A stretch of DNA of 11,944 bases, taken from the NCBI GenBank assembly GCA_963824105.1, contig CAWGNN010000004.1:1-11944 (forward strand), read 5' to 3'. The DNA is from CAWDVB01 sp963824105 (lineage in GTDB: Bacteria; Actinomycetota; Actinomycetes; Propionibacteriales; Nocardioidaceae). A program made the translations under genes and the position numbers. Of this stretch, positions 6,815 to 11,944 are shown piece after piece. The notes under the pieces are model-generated. The model saw only the letters and a program-made list of their open reading frames with translations. It did no database searches and was not told the origin of the DNA. Within the stretch, counting starts at the first letter, position 1. Each line of letters opens with the position of its first letter.

Positions 6815-6867
6815 TGTCTGGAGTCACAAGTCCCTCCTCTGTCGACTCACCGACTCCAGGCAGGAGG
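6815..6867. repeat. Interleaved inverted repeats (potential RNA pseudoknot) between convergent genes
   Basis: CTGGAGTC (6818-6825) pairs with GACTCCAG (6852-6859). In plus-strand RNA this can extend to 11 pairs (6815-6825 with 6852-6862) through one G-U. CCTCCT in the loop (6833-6838) is complementary to AGGAGG just after the stem (6862-6867), which gives H-type pseudoknot topology. It lies between the convergent ends of the genes at 6729 and 6943. It could be part of a bidirectional terminator or an undescribed small RNA. Confidence 0.5.
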
Positions 6868-6942
6868 TATCCGCTCAAGCCAACTGGGGCGACCTTCCGC
6901 CCAGAAGGCTCGTACCCGAGGATCTGCGAAACCTGCCGAACA

Positions 6943-7767
6943 CTAGGTCTTTGCTGGGCGGTCAAGTACGCGGCTCAGGATTGTGGCGAGTCCCTTTGCG
7001 TCGGCACCGAGGACTCCAGTCATCCAGGTGCGCGTATGGAGTGTCCACCACCTGCCGAAACTGTCAGCGATTACGTCGTTGATTGTCTGTTGAGCAGACG
7101 GGTAGCCATCCGGGAGCGCAAGCCGAGACAGTAGCTCTGGGACGTTGTTGACGACTCGACCCTCGAGTTCCTCCCACATCCTCTCGGGGGAACTACCCGG
7201 CTGTGGCTTGCCGGCAAGCTCATCGAGCCGGTGGAAGCGCGCCTGGAGCCCCCAGGCGGTGAGCATGTCCAGGAGGGCTTGCAGCGTGGCGTCCTCCTGG
7301 CACTGGTCTAGGAGCTGATGGACCAGTCCTGGTGCCGTGCTTCGATGCGCCAGATCTTCGTAGAGCTGACTCGCGGCAGCGTTGAGGCTGTTGAGGTCAT
7401 GCCCCCACTTGCGCATCGTTCCGCGACTCGGCCACTGATCGCCTCTGTCGAGTGCGGCTAGCCCAAGGGAAGTCTTCAACACCTTCTCCGAACCAATCGA
7501 CAGCAGGGTCAACACTGCCGCCGACTCCGCGGCAACATCGCGCAAGTCGCGCAGGGTTCGCAGGCCTACCTGGGCCAGGGCGGCCGCCTCTTCGAGTTCG
7601 GCAATCAGTACGAAACTCGCCGATGTGTCGAGTCCTTTGAAGGCCACGAGACTGGACGCTACCGCTCGGACCGGCTGCGTCACACCGCCGCGAGTGTCCC
7701 CCTCCCGTGGGCCCCATTGGCCAACTCGGCTGCCGTTCGTGATGTGGACCGGCGACGAGGAAGACAC
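6943..7767 (-). CDS. Hypothetical all-helical protein (HEPN-like by eye)
   Basis: I do not recognise this 274-residue protein with certainty. It appears entirely alpha-helical and soluble. The core around residues 50-145 reads as a helical bundle, including LLSIGSEKVLKTSLGLAA and then MRKWGHDLNSLNAA, which resembles HEPN-type bundles with a conserved Gly-His-Asp-Leu. No canonical Rx4-6H ribonuclease motif can be found, so a HEPN nuclease call is not justified. A Trp-rich segment near the C-terminus (RWWTLHTRTW, about 239-248) is distinctive. The GTG start at 7767 has only an abutting AGG; GATAAT at 7791-7786 could be its -10, giving a leader of roughly a dozen bases. A shorter form from an internal GTG is possible. 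It is divergently paired with the helix-hairpin-helix gene at 7828, and the two may form a unit. Confidence 0.7.
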   Translation of the reverse strand: MSSSSPVHITNGSRVGQWGPREGDTRGGVTQPVRAVASSLVAFKGLDTSASFVLIAELEEAAALAQVGLRTLRDLRDVAAESAAVLTLLSIGSEKVLKTSLGLAALDRGDQWPSRGTMRKWGHDLNSLNAAASQLYEDLAHRSTAPGLVHQLLDQCQEDATLQALLDMLTAWGLQARFHRLDELAGKPQPGSSPERMWEELEGRVVNNVPELLSRLALPDGYPSAQQTINDVIADSFGRWWTLHTRTWMTGVLGADAKGLATILSRVLDRPAKT

Positions 7768-7785
7768 CCTGTAGCCGAAGGCCAG

Positions 7786-7821
7786 ATTATCGATCCGTTC
7801 GGAGCTTCTCGGCGCTACCTT
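7786..7821. promoter_or_regulatory. Divergent promoters between the two unknown genes
   Basis: Minus strand: GATAAT (7791-7786) matches five of six bases of the -10 consensus and points toward the helical gene. Plus strand: TACCTT (7816-7821) lies six bases before the ATG at 7828, which lacks a ribosome site and so fits a leaderless start. I see no strong -35 on either strand. The two boxes lie about 25 bases apart, so expression of the two genes could be mutually influenced. Confidence 0.4.
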
Positions 7822-7827
7822 GCTCGC

Positions 7828-8400
7828 ATGGCCATCGACAGAACAGCGGTCCTGGTGGCAGCACTAGCCCGCTACCGCTCGAGCACTTCTCCTCACTACG
7901 ACGAAGCCGTGTTCGAGGTGTCCGAGCGGGCGCGTGTGCAGGGAGGGCTCGGGAAGGCCGATGTCGGTGCATTGGTTCTATGGAAGCGCCTCAATGCCAG
8001 CACCACGTGGGCGGCGGCATTCATGGCGACACCTGAAGACGAAGTGCGAGCCGCCACAGAACGGTCTCGCCTCAAGGCAACTGACGAGGATCTCAAGATC
8101 CAGGTCGCAGCAAGCGGCGCTCGTTCGGCGCTGGCTTCGTTGCCCGGATTCTCAACGGGTGACGCGCTCGCCTCGGCAGTGATCTACGCGCTTGCTCCCG
8201 AACGTATGGCGGTGTACGACCGACGCGCGCAACGGGGTCTTGAGCACCTGGGGCTGGAACTCACCTCGAAGCCCGGTCGGTATGGCCGGTACATGGGACT
8301 CGTCGAAGCCCTCATCGAGGAGTGCCGGTCACGAGGTGTTGAGTTCAGCGCACGTGAGGTCGACCTGGCGCTCTACGAGTTGGGAGAGGGCCCGCGCTGA
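7828..8400 (+). CDS. Hypothetical protein with HhH-type DNA-glycosylase-like segment
   Basis: This 190-residue soluble protein is conserved-looking but of unknown function. Residues 102-119 (LASLPGFSTGDALASAVI) have the form of a helix-hairpin-helix (L-x-G-x-x-x-G-x-A). They are followed by ALAPERMAVYDRRA (121-134), whose Asp131 sits where HhH-GPD glycosylases carry the catalytic Asp of their VDTHV-type motif. The N-terminal half is helical, with KADVGALVLWKRLN (43-56). There is no iron-sulphur cysteine cluster. This suggests a DNA- or base-recognising fold, but catalysis is not shown. The frame is open back to 7717, but that part overlaps the divergent gene. The ATG at 7828, six bases after TACCTT and without a ribosome site, is the most likely, leaderless start. 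It is paired head-to-head with the helical gene ending at 7767. Confidence 0.75.
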   Translation: MAIDRTAVLVAALARYRSSTSPHYDEAVFEVSERARVQGGLGKADVGALVLWKRLNASTTWAAAFMATPEDEVRAATERSRLKATDEDLKIQVAASGARSALASLPGFSTGDALASAVIYALAPERMAVYDRRAQRGLEHLGLELTSKPGRYGRYMGLVEALIEECRSRGVEFSAREVDLALYELGEGPR

Positions 8401-8804
8401 CTCGCGATCGGATCGTCCTTAGCCGCAGAATGCCGACCCCGCCCCGGCTCCAGGTCTTCTGTCGCGCGAGAACGTGGCGCTGATCGTCTGAGTCGCGACC
8501 CCTGCTGGGCTCGAGGCATCAGCTCCCAGGTGCGTCTTTCCGCCGCGAAGGCGGCCCTGACGCTCCGCCGCGTAAGGTCCGCTCGCGGCTGTGTCATGGC
8601 GACGCATGCCGAGCAACGATGCGACTGCTGACCTGAGGTGCCACAGGGCGCTCCAACTCCCGGGGATGCCCAGCCCACACCCCGTTGCCAGTCGCGCGCA
8701 CACGACCTCACGGGCGTGGCTGGCGCTCGTTGGTCCGGTTGTGAATCGGTCACGCCGGCCGATCGTGCGGACCTGGCGACCCCGGTGCTGGCTTGTGCGG
8801 GGTG
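8401..8804. other. 404-base stretch without a credible gene
   Basis: This is an intergenic stretch between convergent genes. Several frames stay open on both strands because of the G/C richness, but none has a ribosome site, recognisable motif or plausible composition; the products are Arg/Pro/Ser-rich. A small hairpin CCGCC-GCGAA-GGCGG lies at 8540-8554 without a U-run on either side. I see no tRNA, known ncRNA or CRISPR signature. The region could hold an untranslated RNA or remains of a decayed gene. Confidence 0.5.
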
Positions 8805-9284
8805 TCACGCGAAGAGGGAGGCCGCGGCCCCGCCGACCACGGTGAGCAGGATCTGCAACACCACCATGACCAGGCCGGCGATTGCGAATCCTCGTGGTGC
8901 TCCCGTCTGGGGGTGGGAGTCCCTGGTGAGTCCGCCGAGCCATGCCGCCGCCGCTCCGAACATCGCCGACGCGCCGGACCAGAAGATCGGCAGACTGATG
9001 ATCATCAGTACACCCAAGACGATGGCGCCGACGCGGGCGCGTGCGGGGTCGCCGTGGAGTGCGATGGCGATAGCGAGGGCGATCAGCAGAGCCGGTGTTC
9101 CCACGACTGCGGCGTCGACGATGCTCGCGATGGGTCCGTCGGAAGCGTGGACATCGTGGTTGGTGAAGAGGATCTCGCCGACGTGCAGGAGGATGCTGAG
9201 CAGTGTGGTCAGCGCGTAGGTCGCCAGGACCAGCAGGGGCCCTCGGATTCTCAGGGTGGAGTGTTCGGCGGTGGTCGTAGTCAT
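8805..9284 (-). CDS. Hypothetical four-helix membrane protein
   Basis: The 159-residue protein has four predicted membrane helices, at about residues 14-36, 52-74, 82-108 and 130-155, with short loops and no signal peptidase site. The loop after helix 1 has a polar, His/Asp-containing stretch (TNHDVHASDG, 41-50) that could face outward and bind a ligand or metal; this is speculation. A ribosome site AGGAG (9295-9291) stands six bases before the ATG, which fixes the start. It is divergent from the two-component system across a 190-base region with phased repeats and inverted repeats. It is therefore a candidate target of that system. I do not recognise the family. Confidence 0.8.
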   Translation of the reverse strand: MTTTTAEHSTLRIRGPLLVLATYALTTLLSILLHVGEILFTNHDVHASDGPIASIVDAAVVGTPALLIALAIAIALHGDPARARVGAIVLGVLMIISLPIFWSGASAMFGAAAAWLGGLTRDSHPQTGAPRGFAIAGLVMVVLQILLTVVGGAAASLFA

Positions 9285-9299
9285 CGTGCTCTCCTAGAT

Positions 9300-9361
9300 C
9301 TGCCCGCCCCGGCAGGTCCGGAGCCGCAATCGACGATGACTCGGGTCGGCTCCCGCCTGCC
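9300..9361. repeat. Alternative inverted repeats upstream of the membrane-protein gene
   Basis: GGCAGG (9311-9316) with GGAGCCG (9320-9326) forms one arm, and CGGCTCC (9347-9353) with CCTGCC (9356-9361) the other: a 13-pair stem with a small internal loop and a 20-base apical loop. CTGCC at 9300-9304 can instead pair with GGCAG at 9311-9315, so the two structures exclude each other. The second lies just upstream of the ribosome site (9295-9291). In a minus-strand transcript this could be a switching leader, if transcription starts upstream of 9361. Confidence 0.5.
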
Positions 9362-9370
9362 AGAGGTGTG

Positions 9371-9419
9371 GTTCCCCGGCGTTCCCGCCCGATCCCGCAG
9401 TTGCCCGTGAGGTTCCCGC
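9371..9419. repeat. Five helically phased GTTCCCG-like repeats (candidate operator)
   Basis: The copies are GTTCCCCG (9371), GTTCCCGC (9381), GATCCCGC (9391), GTTGCCCG (9400) and GTTCCCGC (9412). Start-to-start spacing is 10, 10, 9 and 12 bases, about one turn of the helix each, so they face the same side of the DNA. They lie in the control region shared by the membrane-protein gene and the two-component system. They are a good candidate for binding by the LuxR-type response regulator encoded next door. Confidence 0.55.
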
Positions 9420-9474
9420 ATCGTCAGGATTCCTCCACCGTGGCACCGGCATGCTCCATCATGAACGGGTGACC

Positions 9475-11169
9475 ATGTCGGCGACCAGTGGGGTCTTGAG
9501 TGTCCGTCACATCCTGACGGCCGGGGTGGCGACCGCGGTCGGTGCCATCCCGGTGGCGGCGGGGTTCAGCGCCGATAGCATCCCCACCGCCGCCCTGTAC
9601 TCCGCGGGATGGCCGGCGTTCGGGCTGGGCGCCGCCCTGGTGGCCGATCGCGAGAGCCCGCTGCGGCTAGCGCGGGTGCTCATGCTGATCTCGCTCGTCC
9701 CCGTAGGTGTGCTGGTGGCAGCGGCGTTGACCGGCCGGCGGCCCCTGTGGGTGCCCATGGAGGACATCTGGGTGACCGCCGGAGTCTGGATCGTGCTGCT
9801 CGCGCTCGTCGCGCTCTGTGCGGCCGTCGGATACTCGCCCCACCGAACGGCACGACGCCGACTGTGGTGGGTGCTTTCGTGTTCCTGCGTCGTCGCCGCG
9901 TCTGTCACCGCCGCCAGCTTGACGGTGGCCCACCGGGCGACGGCTCTGGTCATGACCTTGACGCTGTGGGCCGTGGCGGGGGTTGTGGTGAGACTCTCCA
10001 ACGCCTCTGATCTGAGACCCCCGGCGGAGCCGATCGCCGACCTGGTGACCGCGGTGGCGATCGTGGTGGCCGGGGCCGTGGCGGGCATCGTGTTTCGAAT
10101 TGTCGGCGCCCGAGCCGGGATTCCCCTGCTCGAAGCTTCGACGACGTTCGCCGCGGTCGTCACGGCGGCGTTGTCGTGGCCTGCGGCCATGACGGCACGG
10201 CACCGTTGGCTCGCCCGGCGATACGGTCCCGGCACACTCACCACCGATGACGTCGCCACCATCACCGCCGACCTGCACGAGCGCGCCGAGCCTCGCGAGG
10301 TGCTCGGCAAGGCCGCGGAGATGGTCGCCACCTCCAGCGGGCTGCCTAACGCGTTGATCGTGCTCGGAGAGGACCACAACGAGGTCCAGGGGGGCTGGAT
10401 CGAGCACCCACTCGTGGTAGGCGGTGACCGAGTCGGCTCTTTGTTGGTGCGGTCAGAAGATCCGGACGGACCCGAGCTGCGCCAACGCCGAATCGTCGAG
10501 CAGTTGCTGCCCACCGTCTCACTCGTCTGCCTGGCCGTGTCACTGGCCCTTGACGCCCAGCACGCGCGCCGAGATCTTGCCCTCGAGCGTGACCGCGAGC
10601 GTGCGCGGATCCTGGGCGACCTCCACGATGGACTGGGCCCGGTGCTCGCCGGCATGAGCATGCGGGTTGAGGCCGAGCTGGGAAGGAGCCCGACGCCGGC
10701 CCTGGAGGCGTTGGCGCTGGGGCTGGCGGAGTCGCGAGGCGACCTCCGCCGCATCGTCGCCGGCCTGGCGCCCTCGGCGCTGGATGGAACAGACCTCGAC
10801 ACCGCCCTCAAGCGCCTGGTGTCGTCGTTCCAGGGCAACGGACACCGGGTGCTGTTGGCGACGAAGATCCCACGACGGCTCTCCGATCCGTTGGAGGTTG
10901 CGGTTTACCGGTCTGTCGCCGAGGGTGTCACGAATGCCCTTCGACATGGCCGCGCGGCCGTGGTCACGGTCAGCGTGACCGCATCCCCGGACGGCAGCGT
11001 CCGTGTCCAAGTGGACGATGACGGCACGGCCGGCATCATCGTCCCCGGCGTCGGCCTCACGTCTCTGCGCCGTAGGGCCGAGGACCTCGGCGGGAGCATG
11101 CTGATCGAGTCCCCCCCGAACGGGGGAACCCGTCTACGAGTCGACTTTCTGCCGGTGGGCTCGACGTGA
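9475..11169 (+). CDS. Sensor histidine kinase, NarL/LiaS-type (HisKA_3)
   Basis: This 564-residue membrane kinase senses an unknown signal and phosphorylates the adjacent regulator. About seven or eight membrane helices fill residues 10-240, so sensing is probably within or at the membrane rather than by a large outer domain. A cytoplasmic GAF-like linker (about 255-360) follows. The HisKA_3 dimerisation domain holds the phospho-acceptor His384 in GDLHDGLGP. The HATPase domain has the N-box with Asn487 (EGVTNALRHG), G1 DDDG (514-517) and G2 GVGL (525-528). All catalytic motifs are intact. The start is uncertain: the ATG at 9475 lines up with GGGTGA as an extended ribosome site, while the ATG at 9451 and GTG at 9469 would add eight or two residues. 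It overlaps the regulator gene by GTGA. Confidence 0.92.
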   Translation: MSATSGVLSVRHILTAGVATAVGAIPVAAGFSADSIPTAALYSAGWPAFGLGAALVADRESPLRLARVLMLISLVPVGVLVAAALTGRRPLWVPMEDIWVTAGVWIVLLALVALCAAVGYSPHRTARRRLWWVLSCSCVVAASVTAASLTVAHRATALVMTLTLWAVAGVVVRLSNASDLRPPAEPIADLVTAVAIVVAGAVAGIVFRIVGARAGIPLLEASTTFAAVVTAALSWPAAMTARHRWLARRYGPGTLTTDDVATITADLHERAEPREVLGKAAEMVATSSGLPNALIVLGEDHNEVQGGWIEHPLVVGGDRVGSLLVRSEDPDGPELRQRRIVEQLLPTVSLVCLAVSLALDAQHARRDLALERDRERARILGDLHDGLGPVLAGMSMRVEAELGRSPTPALEALALGLAESRGDLRRIVAGLAPSALDGTDLDTALKRLVSSFQGNGHRVLLATKIPRRLSDPLEVAVYRSVAEGVTNALRHGRAAVVTVSVTASPDGSVRVQVDDDGTAGIIVPGVGLTSLRRRAEDLGGSMLIESPPNGGTRLRVDFLPVGST

Positions 11170-11813
11170 CCAGGGTCCTCGTGGTCGACGACCACCCCAT
11201 AGTCCGGGCCGGGCTCTCCGCGCTGGTCGAGGCCGTCGACGGCTTGGAACTCCTCGCCGCCGTCGGCACCGTCGCCGAGGCGCTGGCTGTCGCCGAGGAG
11301 CCAGCGGTGGCCGTGGTCGACCTCGACCTCCCCGACGGCGACGGGATCGAGCTGGGCGCTGAGCTGAAGCGGCGGTGGCCACCGCTGCGCGTGCTGATGC
11401 TGACGATGCACGCGGACGACCAGGCCATCCTCCGATCACTGGGAGCCGGACTCGACGGGTATCTCCTCAAAGACTCCGACCCCCGCGAGATCGTAGCGGC
11501 CATCCACACTGCCTCTCGGGGAGGTCTGGTCCTGGGCGCGGGAGCCTCGGAGGCCGTCGTCGCAGCTGCCGTGTCCGCGCCCAGAACCGACGCACTCGCC
11601 GCCCTGGACGCCCGTGACCTCGAGATACTCGAGCTCCTGGTGCGCGGCTACCCGACCTCCCGCGTCGCCGCGTCTCTCTTTCTCGCACCCAAGACCGTCC
11701 ACAACCGCATCTCCACCATGGTGGCCAAACTGGGTGTCACCAGCCGCCACGAGGCAATCGCCCTCGCCAAGACCGCTGGCCTCGGCAAGCCCACGCGCCC
11801 GCCCCGCCCCTGA
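11166..11813 (+). CDS. Response regulator, NarL/LuxR family
   Basis: The 215-residue transcription factor is the partner of the kinase just upstream. The receiver domain (1-120) has acidic Asp8 and Asp9, phospho-acceptor Asp52 (VVDLDLP), Thr80 (LMLTMH) and Lys102 (YLLKD), the complete switch set. The C-terminal LuxR helix-turn-helix (about 145-203) shows LEILELLVRGYPTSRVAASL, followed by the recognition helix KTVHNRISTMVAKLGV. The GTG start at 11166 overlaps the kinase stop by four bases, so the two are translationally coupled. The likely binding site is the phased repeat array at 9371-9419, an inference from position. No clear terminator is visible in the 131 bases from its stop to the window end. 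Confidence 0.95.
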   Translation: MTRVLVVDDHPIVRAGLSALVEAVDGLELLAAVGTVAEALAVAEEPAVAVVDLDLPDGDGIELGAELKRRWPPLRVLMLTMHADDQAILRSLGAGLDGYLLKDSDPREIVAAIHTASRGGLVLGAGASEAVVAAAVSAPRTDALAALDARDLEILELLVRGYPTSRVAASLFLAPKTVHNRISTMVAKLGVTSRHEAIALAKTAGLGKPTRPPRP

Positions 11814-11944
11814 ATGGGACGCGGACTCCTCAGACGACCGCCAGCCCGCTCGGCAGGCTCCACCGCCCCGGATCATGCAAAGCCACTCCTCGGCTCATCA
11901 CGTCCCGGGGGAGGCCCCTCTTCGAGGCTCCCGAACCTGCGTCC

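Noticed and set aside
6726..6965. Minus-strand 79-codon frame directly after the helical gene, starting at a TTG in another frame
   Set aside because: No ribosome site, a rare TTG start inside the upstream gene, about 60 percent G/C at third positions, and it runs through both inverted repeats. It could be a real small protein, but the evidence is too thin.
6814..7134. Plus-strand 106-codon frame with a CxxC-like segment
   Set aside because: It is largely antisense to the helical gene at 6943-7767 and has no ribosome site. The cysteines are probably chance.
8540..8554. CCGCC-GCGAA-GGCGG hairpin as a terminator
   Set aside because: Five pairs only, with no T-run on the 3' side of either strand.
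8373..8943. Two long minus-strand frames across the 8401-8804 gap
   Set aside because: Both give Arg/Ser/Pro-rich, low-plausibility proteins, overlap real genes at their ends and have no start signals.

Overview
The window comes from a high-GC Gram-positive actinobacterium, most likely Nocardioidaceae (Nocardioides, Aeromicrobium or Marmoricola type). Support comes from G/C-rich third codon positions, GTG starts, several apparently leaderless genes, a his/trp-region membrane protein followed by the first codons of an HGxxPAAW protein, and two DinB/maleylpyruvate-isomerase-fold proteins typical of mycothiol-producing bacteria. The assignment rests on gene content read by eye, not on a database search.

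Left part (1-6044, all minus strand, so read right to left). A heterodimeric ABC exporter pair (4287-6044, then 2476-4290) is joined by an ATGA overlap. A TetR regulator (1867-2454) follows, with a tandem palindromic operator over its start and over the exporter stop codon. Next comes a DinB-fold mycothiol-dependent-type enzyme (1028-1789). Then the strand enters amino-acid biosynthesis: hisI (637-993), overlapped by the trp-region membrane protein (93-644), and the first seven codons of an HGxxPAAW protein at the window edge. A second DinB-fold protein (TIGR03085 type, 6097-6729, plus strand) diverges from the exporter pair. The exporter, regulator and the two DinB-fold proteins read as a possible thiol-conjugation and export module. 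That is an inference from context.

Middle part (6730-8804). This accessory-looking stretch has a less extreme base composition. A structured convergent intergenic region (6730-6942) has two strong inverted repeats and a potential pseudoknot. Then comes a divergent pair of unrecognised genes: an all-helical 274-residue protein (6943-7767, minus) and a 190-residue protein with a helix-hairpin-helix glycosylase-like segment (7828-8400, plus). About 400 bases without a credible gene follow.

Right part (8805-11944). A small four-helix membrane protein (8805-9284, minus) diverges from a NarL/LuxR-type two-component system: a multi-pass sensor kinase (9475-11169) and its response regulator (11166-11813), joined by a GTGA overlap. 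The 190-base divergent control region holds five GTTCCCG-like repeats about one helical turn apart and a set of mutually exclusive inverted repeats. These suggest that the response regulator controls this locus.
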